A DNA stretch of 64,000 bases. Origin: Pseudopyrenochaeta lycopersici. Taxonomy: Eukaryota; Ascomycota; Dothideomycetes; Pleosporales; Pseudopyrenochaetaceae. Below the pieces are notes generated by a model. It saw only the letters and a list, made by a program, of their open reading frames with translations, made no database searches and had not been told where the DNA came from. The position numbers were made by a program, and so were the translations under genes. Shown here in pieces: positions 1-10,503 of the stretch (position 1 is the stretch's first letter; every line of letters begins with the position of its first letter). Where the stretch lies: the NCBI GenBank assembly GCA_003313425.1, contig NHZP01000062.1, positions 1 through 64,000 of the forward strand, written 5' to 3'.

Positions 1-905
1 GCCATGACACTCAACGACTCGCTGTTCAGTAGCATGACGCATGAACAGTGGACATCAACCATCTTCCCCAAAGTCCACGGTTCAAAGAACTCCACGAAGC
101 CACACTCTCCCAACCCTTGGATTTCTTCATCCTTGTCTCTCTCTCCACTCCTTCATCCGCAATGCAGGACAATCAAACTACGCCGCGGGCTGTGCCTATC
201 AAGTCGCACTGGCCAAGTATCGCAATAACCTAGGCTTGCCGGCCACGGCAATTGATCTAGGTATTGTCGGCGGCGTGGGATATGTGGTAGAGAAGAAGGA
301 GAGCGGAAAAAAGATCAAAGTGCAAGAGTTCAAACACATTAACGAAGCAGAGATGCTAGCACTTATCGAATTGGGAATCCGACAGCCAATGACCGGCCAT
401 TTAGTTACGGGACTGGACTCTTATCTCGACATCGCAACGATGAAGGAAGGCAATATGCCGTTCTTCGCAAAGGATCCAGTACTAAGTCATCTCGAGTACC
501 TTCGCCCGCATTTCAAGACCGAAACTACAGTGCAGTCTACAAACGACGGGGCAACGCCAGCTTCCCTCTCGCTGGCCGCTCAACTCGCCTCCGCGCCGTC
601 CACCGAGCAGGCGAAATTTATATCCAGACTGCCCTCATCAATAAGCTTTCTCGTAGCTTAATGACGGATCCGTCTGAGCTGGATGCTATTCGCTCGATGA
701 GCGCGTATGGAACCGACTCGCTGTCGCCGTCGAGATGAAGAACTGGATCCAGCGCGAGACCAAGGTGACAGTCAGTGTATTTGACATCTTGCAGGCGACG
801 AGTATTGAAAGTTTAGTTGAGAGAATTGCTGAACGGGTTGGTGGCCAGAGCGAGCGAGAGCGAGGCGAGGCCAGTAAAAGGAAAGTCAAAAATTGCAGAG
901 AATGA
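1..905 (+). pseudogene. 3' end of a highly reducing polyketide synthase (KR C-terminus + ACP), decayed
   Basis: Pieces of a type I HR-PKS are spread over three reading frames and in the order of the family. First comes a stretch around 1-90 with the MTHEQW and KVHGS segments that precede the end of the ketoreductase. Next is the NYAAGCAYQVALAKYR motif, about 170-225, the signature near the KR C-terminus. After a linker, the acyl carrier protein follows at about 690-830. The phosphopantetheine site reads YGTDSL at about 707-722, but one base is missing directly after it, so VEMKNW continues in another frame. The natural C-terminus appears to be the TGA at 903-905. The rest of the synthase lies upstream of the window. 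At least three frame breaks mean no functional product from this stretch. The family call is firm; the metabolite cannot be inferred. Confidence 0.85.
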
Positions 906-1389
906 AAAGGGATATGAATTGCACAACCGAAGTGAGAACATGTGCCCGGTATGGTCAGAGCTGTCCTCAACATTCAACTATCGCGGATATCAATACTGGC
1001 TTTTTGTTGGTATATCCCCTGCCGCTGCCTCTTCTGGCGGAAGCGCTTTGGTTGAGGGTGTTTCAAGCTCTTTATTCGGTTGGTCCTCCCTCTTTCACTT
1101 TAAAAATTCCAAACTGGGTTTCGGCATCGGCGCCCCTGGCTTCGCAAAAAAAGGATCCATTACGCTTTTATGTTGCCAACCAGTGTTTTTTGTAGATTCT
1201 GTCGACTCTTCTCTGCTGCGATTTCCGACTTCAGCTCTTCGACTTCGGAGCAGTCTTGACAACCTCCTCGGTCTTCTTCTCGGCGAAGAGTGGCTTCCAG
1301 GATACATCCTCTAGCGCTCGATCGATGGCATTGCTCGTGCCAAGCTCGATCAGACCCGCACGCATTCGATCCGCGTCTGTCTCAACAAT
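906..1389. other. intergenic, nothing recognised
   Basis: Open frames here are short and do not resemble a known family. The stretch joins the PKS remnant to a hAT fragment. Confidence 0.4.
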
Positions 1390-1921
1390 AGGGCAGTTCG
1401 AGAGGTTAGAAAATTATGGAAAGATCACTTCAAGCCACCTATAGAGCAGCGCTTTACTCAAGATTCGCTAGAAACGCCATACGAGCGATGGAAGCGTGAG
1501 AGGTATTTAAATATAGATGTTGGTAGTACAATAGGTGATGACTTTGAGCGTTTTATCATAGTATGTTTGCTGAATGTTCTTTACAGTTAAGCTAATTAAT
1601 TCTACAGGCTACTCCTGTCTCTATTGTGAACAGTCTCCGCTTGAATATTGGCTTGAGCCAACGCAGCAGAAGACGTATCCTGAACTCAGTTTATTGGCCA
1701 TCAACATACCATCTATACCCGCGATGTCCGCAGAGGTGGAGCGTATATTTAGTAGTTCTCGGCGTACGGTCTCATGGGATCGAACGAGGCTTTCAATCAA
1801 GACGCTAGAGATGCTGGAGTGCTTGAAGCATTGGGTCACGACTGGGCTTTCTTATGAGACTTTTCTGACAGATGAAGCGGTTCAGAGGGCTATAGAGTCT
1901 ACGGAACAGGAGTTTGCGTGA
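1390..1921 (+). pseudogene. 3' fragment of a hAT transposase (hATC dimerisation region)
   Basis: The stretch encodes segments ending in the hAT C-terminal dimerisation domain: PLEYWLEPTQQKTYPEL, then AINIPSIPAMSAEVERIFSS and RRTVSWDRTRLS, ending in a TGA at about 1919. The order hydrophobic helix, S-AE-ERIFS, R-R is diagnostic of hATC. The upstream part (about 1395-1560) reads as the linker before that domain (LWKDHF.., ERWKRERYLNID) and ends at a possible 47-nt intron (1561-1607, GTATGT..CTACAG). The frames on the two sides do not join cleanly. N-terminal BED finger and catalytic regions are absent. It resembles the hAT at 35409-37797. Confidence 0.75.
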
Positions 1922-2082
1922 CTAGAGGATAAATTAGAGGGCAACAAGCCATAATACTACTGCTACACCGTACGTCATACATCACCGCTTCGAATTATTG
2001 AATCAAACTGAATCTGAGCCCTGATTCAATGAATCATCCTGAAGCAGGCCTCTGCTTCAGGATCAGTCCGGTTCAATGCATC

Positions 2083-2284
2083 TGTCAGATGTAAGGCCCG
2101 ATAGGGTGTTAGATGTCACGTGTGGATCTCCAAGTTGCGAGATCCTAGATGGTAGCACAAACTCTCGGGTGTAACCACTTGGCGGAGGGACACACAAAAA
2201 GGCAGAAAATAGAGAACACACAATCAATCACGTTCATCATTAAAATTCATCAAAGATCAAGCCAAATAGTCCTTGAATCTGACA
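2083..2284. repeat. solo LTR no. 1 (TGTCAGAT...ATCTGACA) with 5-bp target duplication
   Basis: The 202-bp repeat begins TGTCAGAT and ends ATCTGACA, an 8-bp inverted terminus with the TG..CA ends of LTRs. It is flanked by GCATC on both sides (2078-2082 and 2285-2289), a perfect 5-bp target-site duplication. A second member at 7506-7750 has the same ends and a different duplication. No internal retrotransposon sequence (gag, RT, integrase) lies next to it, so it is a solo LTR left by LTR-LTR recombination. Copia or gypsy origin cannot be told from the LTR alone. Confidence 0.88.
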
Positions 2285-3136
2285 GCATCACTAACCACTG
2301 CCTCATCGCCCATCTTAACAAAGGCCGTTCTAGAAGATGGCTAATCCGGTTGTTGCAAGGGATTTGCAAAATAGACAAAGGAGGGCGTAAACTTCCTGAA
2401 CTGAGGCAGCTGATGTGCAAACGGTGCGCCACACCGCAGAGCTGTTAATGCTTAGTCGACGATGAGAAATAAGTTGGCGTTTTCGCAGGCTACGCATGCA
2501 CTCTCCCACTCGTATGGTGTGAGCACATAGCCGCTTGCTTGCTAAACTATCTCTACAAGGACAGCAATGATCCCTCTCTTCGCGAATTTCTAAAAGCTTT
2601 TTCGTGAGTTAAGCTCTGTCTTGCATAAGGTCGAGAGACAGTAGCCCTGCTGGAGCCCCACATCGTGAAATTTTATTGTTAGAACCTTCAACGCCTGCGG
2701 AGGGTTAGTTGATTTCTAGCTGTGCTCAGGGAAGGCCATAAATACTAGTGGGCCATAGTATCCACCAAACTGCCCTTGAGTGCAGCAATCTGCGGAGTTT
2801 CCTCGAGGATATCCAAATGGATATCCAAACAAGGGAGTTTGATTTGGCTGGATATATATGGATATCCATTTTAGCTAACATGATGTCCAATTTGGCTCCA
2901 AATTTAGAACTCTGATGGACAGTGACTTTCATCTGCTTGAATTAATTCGTTTTACTATTTTGCCTGGAATCTGCATATTCGTTCCCTCACGCGTTCTCAA
3001 GTGCAGTTACAGTACATCTATATGCATGGTGTCGTGGCAAATCGGAAGCTGGAGCCTTCCGTATAGGAGACCAATTGTCTGTCGATACAGATCCATCCCA
3101 ACCGTACCGTGCCAACTTGGCCATGTTCTTCATAGG
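2285..3136. other. intergenic, nothing recognised
   Basis: No ORF with family resemblance and no clear element ends. A short direct repetition of GGATATCCA-like words lies near 2805-2870. Confidence 0.4.
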
Positions 3137-3809
3137 TCATGTAGCCGTAGTCCTCTTGTCAGCAGCGGCCGAAACTCTTTCTGTCTCCTGAAAAGTCCCA
3201 AATCCGGCCTTGCGTTTGTGCTGATCGAGTAATTGTGCTATGGCGTCCAAAAACTCCATCTTTTCGTTCTCCAGGACAATTATCCTTTCCCTGACTTGAG
3301 AGAGCTCTTGTTCTGCTTCAGAGAGCCTTCCGCTCATCTCAGACACGAAGTTTGCGGGGAGGATTCTGTAATTGGGGTCCTCCAGGCTATTCAGCGACCT
3401 GGCAGGTAGAGCAGGGAGCAGGAGGACTTACTGTACGCCTGGGAACTTTGCTTCCTACCCTCTGATGCTCGTCCTCCGAGTCATCCTCGATTGGAGACTT
3501 TGCACGTTTCATACCCCTAGGGTGCTTAAACATGCGGCTGTACGACGGGGAGGCGGAGGCATTGCTCTTTGGTTTGGCCGGCTTTGCGATTGCCTATATC
3601 CAAAAAATGTGAGGCTGCAGCTAACTGGAGTAATGGTCGCCACGTACCCGCCATGCTGCCATGGTACCTTCTGAATCACTTTCCCGGACTGTAGATGTGT
3701 CCTGGTAGGGTCAGCGTGCTCTGTATTGTCCATGAACACGTACACTCGCGTTGTCAGTGTCGTCCACAACCGTCGGTACGCCGCTCTTTGGAGGTTGCGA
3801 AGCGTGCAT
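3137..3809 (-). CDS. hypothetical protein, probably four exons, with C-terminal coiled coil
   Basis: Not a recognised family. Reading the minus strand, an ATG at 3809 starts exon 1 (3744-3809). A GTACGT..CCAG intron (3702-3743, branch GCTGACC) removes an in-frame TGA. Exon 2 is 3648-3701. A second GTACGT intron (3594-3647) leads to exon 3 (from 3593). All these junctions are phase 0. Exon 3 encodes a Lys/Pro/Ser-rich basic stretch followed by an acidic patch (EDDSEDE). Its donor is either GTAGGA at 3458 or GTAAGT at 3431, and the final acceptor is unclear because the phases do not match a good AG. The last exon, ending at 3137, encodes a coiled coil of about 60 residues (EMSGRLSEAEQELSQVRERI). 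The layout suggests a small nuclear or scaffold protein, which is inference. A pseudogene is possible given the unresolved last junction. Confidence 0.55.
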
Positions 3810-4645
3810 CCTTGAGTAGTTCAAAAAAGTTGCTGAGAGGAAATGAGGATGCTGAGAGGTACGGGACTCCTTTTATAGCTTCTCTGCCACCCTGCCACCA
3901 AACCCAGTCCATGATAGGCTTCGCGGCTTGGACGCTACGTAGTCCTGGTTCTTAGCGCCTCAGCGTTCGGGCATGCCTTCTCATGTCATTGAGACTGGGT
4001 CAGGCTAATGATCACGGTGTGACATGCCTGTCTCAGGCCGTGAATAGGGCGCGGCAGAAGGCCTGGGCATGCCTTGCCAGGGTTGTGGGCACAGAGTCAG
4101 GGATGGTGGTGTCGGCCTTGCACATAGCAATTCTGGGTTCTCCCTACTTCTTTTGGTTACTCATCAGTGGCGTCCCCACGGCATCAGTCGTCAGACATCG
4201 CCATGTCCGGTGGCGGAGCATCAAGCCACCCGTTGCCGCTGTTGAATGGACCGATACCTCGCGGGATGTCACTCACACTAGAGTGGTGAGAGCGACCTTG
4301 AATACCTATTGCCATTCAAGCCAAAATAATATCTTTGAGAAACAGGCCTGTAGAGCGTCCACGTCTTCCAGATCTTCGTCAAACTCAAAGAGCAGATGCC
4401 CGCCAGGCGTATCGAATACAACAAGGATACCACACACATGGCCATACCCACCATAGCTCGGTCTCACATATCGATCCACACCGCTAGGGCATCTTGATCA
4501 TGGCAGTGCATCGATGCCACTGCTTCATGCATGCGGTGTCCCAAAGGCCCATGAAGTGGGATGCTGGCGCACGGCGGCCTGTGCTGGCAGATATATAGAA
4601 TGACAGATTTCTCTTCAAGGTGCCTTACTTACCTACTATCTCACC
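3810..4645. other. intergenic, nothing recognised
   Basis: Only frame-fragmented short ORFs. The stretch holds the upstream regions of the divergent genes on either side. Confidence 0.4.
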
Positions 4646-5553
4646 ATGGGATACCTGCTTCTTGTCGGCTTCCTCGCTTGTTCTCTGTGCGGACTGCTCT
4701 TGAGTATATTTCTCGGCTGGCTTGATGTTAGAGCGCCCAACTCGGACCATACTCCGCGAACAGAGAGCTACCTGGAGCGGCCCGTTGGCCTTCATCTTTG
4801 GAGTTGTACAAATAGTGGCATTTGGTGCTGCTATTGTCTCTGCAGCGATGGCACTCCTGACGGAACAGAAGGTTCGTTGCTTGGATGCAGTGCATTTCAG
4901 TACGCTCCAGCTTTACTCTGGAATCAATGTAAGATCCTTTTCCTCAAAACGTAAGCCTATTTGCCAACAGTACATACAGCTTGCCCGCATCATACGTCGC
5001 GTGAACTTTCAAACCTCCCTCCTGGGCTACTCCCCTCATATACTGTATCTCCATGTCATTTGCTCTGTTTGACTTTGCAGCATGGATGAAGTAAGTAGCC
5101 ATCTCAACTTGTTGCTGCAAGTTCGCTCATGTGGATCAGGAATGATGAAATGCTTCCAAAACTACACGTTTCATCTGCATCTTGCCATTCCGCCATTACT
5201 TTCTGCGGTGGTATCGTGCTCCGCGGTTACACCTGCATAAGAGCTCAGGAGGTCGCAATCCATCTCTCATACGTTTCCTGATCGGAGTCATCTCTTCAAG
5301 CACGCTCGTGGTACTATGTCAGCTGAGTGGAGCGCTTGTCCTATTGGTTATGGACAGGAGAGCGACAATCACACACCGCTACGGCATACTCCTTGTAAGT
5401 TGCAATCCTGCGATCTTGGTGTATCTAATATGGACAGGCTTGTACATCTGCTCAACACCTCGGTTCGTTTATCTGTTGTTTTGGGAGCATCAAGCGAGGC
5501 TTCCGGAGGATTCGGGAATGGTTGTGTACGCCTCACCCGTACAGGGAGAATAG
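4646..5553 (+). CDS. probable multi-exon membrane protein, unknown family
   Basis: An ATG at 4646 starts a strongly hydrophobic N-terminus (YLLLVGFLACSLCGLLLSIF). A short GTTAGA..AACAG gap of about 39 nt would join it in phase to a second hydrophobic stretch (FIFGVVQIVAFGAAIVSAA), ending at a GTAAGA donor near 4928. Further downstream, frames at 5182-5553 hold two more likely membrane segments (FLIGVISSSTLVVLCQLSG and YGILLVSCNPAILVYLIW). The exons between 4930 and 5180 cannot be assigned. I do not recognise the family. Either a small multi-pass membrane protein or its decayed copy would fit. Confidence 0.35.
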
Positions 5554-5615
5554 GGGCGAGGCATCTGGACGGAGCAGCCTGTCTGGCTTCATATAAGGGT
5601 TGTCCGGGGCTATTC

Positions 5616-6272
5616 CTACTCGTGCAAGCGATTGATAGCAGTTCGCAAAACCATTTCTCTCTGGACCATCAAGCAAGGGTTTGAAGTAGTAAAAGCGAGG
5701 TTCGGCCATGCGGACGAGCCATTGAATAATGGCTGACCAATGACGACTCGGTTGGATGAAGCACAGCATATGTAACGTCCGTCTCGAGACTGCAGGGACA
5801 GATAAGTTACATCGTCTTGCAATCTTCTCAACTCAATGTATTTCACCCATTCGTTGTTCATCATAGTCATATCCTTCACTATTTCAAGGTACTTTGCGTG
5901 TGAGTCGACCTTCAGCTTGACAAATAGCGTAGGTCCTCGCAGCTTCCTCTGTGGAGCGTCGTAATCAACACCTCGGGCTCAGCCCCGCCCCTTTGGATTT
6001 TCTGTGTTCTCCTTTTGCAGACAGTCGGAGAATACCGCTCCTCTAATCGGCATTCTTGGTGCAGATCCCAGAGTATTCGCCAATGGGATGTCGGTACCAC
6101 TCTGAGCTGGATGGGGGCGGTGCAGCGTCGTATGGGCATAATGCTCCATCAACGAAGTGGGTACGTCCCTCATGGCCTTACTCACGGTATACAGTTGCGG
6201 AAGCTCATGACGTCGCTCCTCAAGGAATTCTGCATAACTGGAGCTTGTAAACATTTGTCGTAGATCAGTCAT
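5616..6272 (-). CDS. hypothetical protein with one intron
   Basis: One reading frame runs from ATG at 6272 to a stop at 5616, broken by a single TGA at 5979-5981. An 87-nt intron (5949-6035, GTATTC..CCACAG), phase 0 on both sides, would remove the TGA and give about 190 residues. If it is not an intron, the locus carries one nonsense codon. The N-terminal half looks soluble (MTDLRQMFTSSSYAEF). The C-terminal half is a well-formed alpha/beta-looking sequence (FVKLKVDSHAKYLEIVKDM, then YLSLQSRDGRYICCASS). No domain recognised. It converges on the membrane-protein locus, with the two 3' ends about 60 bp apart. Confidence 0.5.
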
Positions 6273-7378
6273 CTTCTGACTCGAAGCTTGCTCATCATAG
6301 GTTTAACACTACCCTGCTCACTGAATTCAACTAGTAGTGACTTGGAGGTAATGAAACGTGACCGACGGTCTGCATGGGTCTGCATGAGTTTGCCTGGGTC
6401 AGCCATATTGTCTCTGTGATAGCGCCCGCCGCCGGCATCCCGAGGCACTTATTGAGCGGCACAGCCGATCAACCTAGTGCAAAGAATCCGCTTTACTGCA
6501 AAGTTTGTTGAAGCATGCCTGGAAACCATGGATCTTCGCTCCTTATCTGCTTTTGTATATATCTCCGTTCAGAGCCGCCATGCGGATTAAGGTGGCAGGC
6601 ACCATCCAGAGACGCCGTACTCAGCTAGGCACTGGCCGACGCAGCGCAGAGTCTGACTGTCTCAAGAGCCCTCCACGTGCCCACACCATAAAACAGTCGG
6701 TGTTTTGGTGTTCCTCTACATGGGATTTGCGTAGCCTGCTGTGCCGCTGCGTCTTCTGTACAAGACTCGTTAGCTGCAGCACATCCCCAACTTAGGCATC
6801 CGCATCGTTGCTGTACGAGGCAGACTCGAGGCCCCTGTGAGACTACTAACCAACTGGAAGTTGGCAAATTTGCGGCAAAGGATGTGCCCACAACAGAGGT
6901 TTCGCAACCTAGCGAGATACCCTTGGCCCCTCTAACTGACGAGCACACTACCACCTCCACTATGCAGGATTACTGTCAGAAACATGGCTATAGAGTATGA
7001 CTGGCGTGCCATGGATGGTTGGTCACGTCACTTCCATTATGTGGGAGGGTAGCATGCATTGGTCAACTGGCAGAGACGCCGTTTCAGCGTCCTGAACGGG
7101 ATATCGGGCGGCATTGCCTTGCAACAAGCTCTACTAGAAACCCGCCGGGAGGCGCAGCAGACTACCTTGCATCGATGGTACGATGGATTCTATACTTTCA
7201 TGCTGCCTGCTGCTCAAAGGTGGCTATGGCTGTGGGCGGTCTCCGTCATGGCGCGGATGGAGACATCCGAAGCTTCAACTCAGTCTTTATAAACACTCCT
7301 GCTCTTCTCGTTGGCAAATCCGTATCCTCCCCATCTCTTCCTATATTGTCGCCCTTTGTGGGAACAACTTCTATCCAC
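6273..7378. other. intergenic, no confident gene
   Basis: A plus-strand frame at about 6700-6998 stays open (ETTNQLEVGKFAAKD, ending at TGA) but lacks a start codon. The opposite strand is also open at 6625-6960. Neither resembles a known family. Confidence 0.3.
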
Positions 7379-8410
7379 ATGGCAAGAGTCCTGTATATCC
7401 CCTCCTCATCGGACTCGAACTCAGACTCTGACCCTGAGTTGAGGGTCCCTCCCATCACAGAGTTGGCGCCTCGGACGTTCAAAAGAAGGCGGCTAGGCAT
7501 GAACTTGTCAGATGTAAAGCCCGATAGGGTGTTAGATGTCACGTGTCGATCTCCAAGTTGCGAGGTCCTAGATGTAGCACAAACTCTCGGTGTAACACTT
7601 GGCAGGAGGTCCTAGATGGACAAACTCTCGGTGTAACCACTTGGCAGGAGGGCACACAAAAGCAGAAAACGGAGAGAACACAGAATCAATCAATCACGTT
7701 CATCATCAAAATTCATCAAAGATCAAGCCAAATAGTCCTTGAATCTGACAGAACTATTCTCCAATATAAGCCTATTGTAACTTACTGTGATTGCAGAAGC
7801 CAGTTCCGTGCACCCATCTCCCTTGTCCTGCTCTGGATGTGACGAGATGCTCGAAGCGGATGGCAGATTATACTTTCTTCCTTTCTGCAGTTGTGTGGGT
7901 GTCCTCTGGCGAATTCAGCTGATATGGAAAAGCTCATGGGCTGACCTCTCAAGCTATATTGCGGTCGATGTGTCGTTCAGTCAGTGCTAGATGGACTCCT
8001 CCATCTCAAGAGTGCACTTGGCCGTGCTGCCTTCGATCTTGTGTACGCTTCAGTGAACGATAGGACGAAACCCCCTAGGTCCTCGGTGAATCTGTTCAAG
8101 TGCAAGAGAGAAGACCACTCTCAATTCCCTGGCGCTGTAGAGTGCTACGGAACAGTGTGCACCATCTGCACCCTGGGAGACATGTCGGCCCATCGAGGTG
8201 TGTACCTGCCTTGTGGTAAGCGACAGCAATATCCGCACGGTAGCTATGCTTACACTATTAGGTCATCCATTTTGCACGGCCCACATCACAGAATGGTTTG
8301 AGAAGACGAGGAAGAGAGTATGTCCGACGTGCAGATCAGATGTTCCCGAGGAGACCGCACACTTCAAGCGGGATGGCACATATGCGCTCGGTTGGCCACG
8401 CAGCTTTTAG
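7379..8410 (+). pseudogene. RING-finger protein locus split by a solo LTR
   Basis: The end of the locus is a clear RING-type zinc finger. Exon up to 8215 carries CTICTLGDMSAHRGVYLPCG. A 46-nt GTAAGC..TTAG intron (8216-8261) interrupts the Gly codon. The next exon (8262-8410) continues HPFC, HITEWFEK and CPTC. This gives C-x2-C ... C-G-H-x-F-C-x2-H ... C-P-x-C, as expected of an E3-type RING with Cys/His ligands. Upstream, an ATG at 7379 starts a Ser/Asp-rich, then basic N-terminus (FKRRRLGMN), interrupted at 7505 by the solo LTR at 7506-7750. Sequence after the LTR carries another cysteine group (CSGCDEMLEADG, from about 7815). The exons between 7751 and 7984 are uncertain, so one gene across the LTR is inferred. 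The RING exons themselves look intact. Confidence 0.6.
7506..7750. repeat. solo LTR no. 2 with 5-bp target duplication
   Basis: Same termini as the LTR at 2083-2284 (TGTCAGAT, ATCTGACA) and the same internal words (GTTAGATGTCACGTG, ACAAACTCTCGGTGTAA). It is flanked by GAACT on both sides (7501-7505 and 7751-7755). At 245 bp it is 43 bp longer than copy 1, mainly because the segment containing GTCCTAGATG..CTCTCGGTGTAAC..ACTTGGCAGGAGG is tandemly doubled. It lies inside the RING-finger locus. Confidence 0.9.
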
Positions 8411-9171
8411 TGATAGACTTTGTTTGCACACGCTAGGAGAAGACTGTATAGAAGAACGAAGGGCATAAGTCAGGAACTTTTTCTCCCATCTGACCGTCGC
8501 AAGTCGTAGAGCCATCTGGGCCAGATTCCGTGCTTGTTTTTCAATCCTGCTCTCTGAAGTCAGGCGAGTGCACAGTGAACACTCATGCGACAAGATGTGA
8601 TTAAGAAATCAACGCTCTTGCGGTGGTGAGTCTGCTAGGCGGAGCTCTTATCCCCGGAGTCAATGCCGAAAAGCGGCGTGTGGACATTGGTAGGATGCTG
8701 TTGCCAGTGGGCATCCCCCTTCTGTGGTGATTCTCCCTATTTCATCCACATTATCATCTAATGTAAGCAGGGTGGCGCTAGTATTGCGTCTCAAGAGCGG
8801 GTGCGCTGATGTGTGTATGTACGATGTAGGCTTGCAAGTAGTCGGGTTTATCACGTGGGTGCGGAGCAGTCACGTGCAGTGTCGCAGACCACTGCACCGT
8901 GTTTGCTCCAAGCGGTTGTTCAACAAGAAGTTCAAGGAAATTTACTATATGTACTCAGGTCGAGCAGGGGAACAGCTACATATCAGGACTACCTCAGTGA
9001 TGACAGTCAGCAGGGGGACCATCTTATGGACGGTTAAATAAGGCTTCATGCCGCGTATTGCAGAGACGCAGAGCGGGTCGGTGGATATGGAGCGGCAAGA
9101 CCACGCGTAGGAGTGGTCTGTTGCCTTTGTGACAACCTATTCCACTACAGGAGCCGCGTATGATGCTAACA
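8411..9171. other. intergenic, nothing recognised
   Basis: Overlapping open frames at 8724-9041 on the plus strand have no resemblance to known proteins. Confidence 0.35.
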
Positions 9172-10503
9172 TCAAGAGCAGGTCAAAGGGTGTGAGGTGA
9201 CAAGCCTCGCGCCTACATCTGGAAAGCCTTGTGCTTTCCATCGTGACCGCAGTTCACCGTACCACCGATGATCGTGAAAGACCCATGCCGTATCTTCACT
9301 GCAGGGTGCACGACAAAGCAGATACCTAAAACCATGCATATTTTTTAGACATCGCTCCATTATGCCATTGCAAGCAGCGCTCGAACTATAAAATCGGAGA
9401 TGCCAAAAGATATGCTCGAAAGCGGCACCGATGCCAAAGCTGCGTCTGCCAAAAGCTTTGGGCGGTCTGACGGGATATATCAATAGTGGCCAGATGCCAC
9501 GAGTATGATGAAAATTGTGTATGTGTTCTTCTACAGCTTTGGTGGGCAGGCCGATGTCCTGCAATACCAGGGCATGTGGTTGATCTGTGAGTTCGGTGCT
9601 GTTCTTCTGGCCACGTGAGCGTCGTTTGTTGCGGGCAGAATGGTCAGTGGTACAATGGTCATGGCGAAACAGGTAATCCATAATGTGAATGATATCGGCC
9701 CGCGGCTCACAAGCATATCGCAATTCATGCCAGACAGAGCGTGCATGCTGTACGAAGCTGTTGCCGTCCGACGATCGAGGATTGGAGGTGCGGTCTGCTG
9801 TTAGTGTAAAACTACCGGTAATCGCAATGCCGGAGGACGAGTCAAATATGATACTTTCCACAAAGTCTGTCGATGAGTCCACAACCGACGTTCTGAGCAT
9901 TGACGGGTCTTGCTCTTCTTGCTGCATATTGCGCATTGCTCCAGAAACAGAAGATACGGGCCAGTAAGTGATCTTCACGTATTCGCTGGCTGGAATTAGT
10001 GCTATCTCGAATAATGTCGTCAAAGCAAGGCTGTTCATAGCCCCAGCACTGCCAGCGAGCAAGTCTGAGGTGTCACGATCATCGATTGTTGCCATCACGT
10101 ACTGCCCGTTGCTCAGGATTGTCTCCAGCGATAACACGGTGCAGTCAAAGGTGCCAAACTTGAAAGACGAAGACTCGGTCGTTGTTGCGGCAAATGCATC
10201 TGCTACAGACACTGCCCTCGAAGCAGCGACGACTGCCGGAACAAGCCCGCGCGCAAGTGTCGCTCGAACGAGCGTTTCCATAGTGACATTAGGCTCGACC
10301 CAAGCGGTAGACGTGTCCAAGTCAATCTGTATGATCTTGTTGAGGCCTGGGATGTCACTAGGAGCGTTGTAAGGTGCTTTCTGGGCGGAACGGTTGCCGG
10401 TCTGATGTCCACTAGTATCCTCTATAGTTTTGCGTATAACCGTCACAACTCTTCGATGCTCCTCCCATGGAGTAGGATCATATCCGAAAGTTGTTGCCAG
10501 CAT
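9172..10503 (-). CDS. FAD-linked oxidoreductase, Delta(24)-sterol reductase (DHCR24)-like
   Basis: A single uninterrupted ORF of 443 residues. Residues of about 50-165 follow the PCMH-type FAD-binding fold: NKIIQIDLDTSTAWVEPNV, then GLVPAVVAASRAVSVADAF, then the TESSSFKFGTFD motif typical of DHCR24/DWF1-like enzymes, then SLETILSNGQYV. The C-terminal half has the expected WPLLIYPVRPP and the final WYGELR segment. Animal and plant members have an N-terminal membrane anchor and run to about 500-560 residues. This shorter fungal form begins directly before the FAD domain. Family members reduce the sterol side-chain C24 double bond with NADPH; fungal paralogues also act as oxidases or reductases in secondary metabolism, so the substrate is open. 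The decayed PKS 8 kb away is too far to claim a cluster. Confidence 0.78.
   Translation of the reverse strand: MLATTFGYDPTPWEEHRRVVTVIRKTIEDTSGHQTGNRSAQKAPYNAPSDIPGLNKIIQIDLDTSTAWVEPNVTMETLVRATLARGLVPAVVAASRAVSVADAFAATTTESSSFKFGTFDCTVLSLETILSNGQYVMATIDDRDTSDLLAGSAGAMNSLALTTLFEIALIPASEYVKITYWPVSSVSGAMRNMQQEEQDPSMLRTSVVDSSTDFVESIIFDSSSGIAITGSFTLTADRTSNPRSSDGNSFVQHARSVWHELRYACEPRADIIHIMDYLFRHDHCTTDHSARNKRRSRGQKNSTELTDQPHALVLQDIGLPTKAVEEHIHNFHHTRGIWPLLIYPVRPPKAFGRRSFGIGAAFEHIFWHLRFYSSSAACNGIMERCLKNMHGFRYLLCRAPCSEDTAWVFHDHRWYGELRSRWKAQGFPDVGARLVTSHPLTCS

Noticed and set aside
1..10503. A biosynthetic cluster linking the PKS remnant with the FAD-linked oxidoreductase
   Set aside because: The genes are 8 kb apart, separated by unrelated genes and repeats, and the PKS is dead. 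No further tailoring genes were seen.
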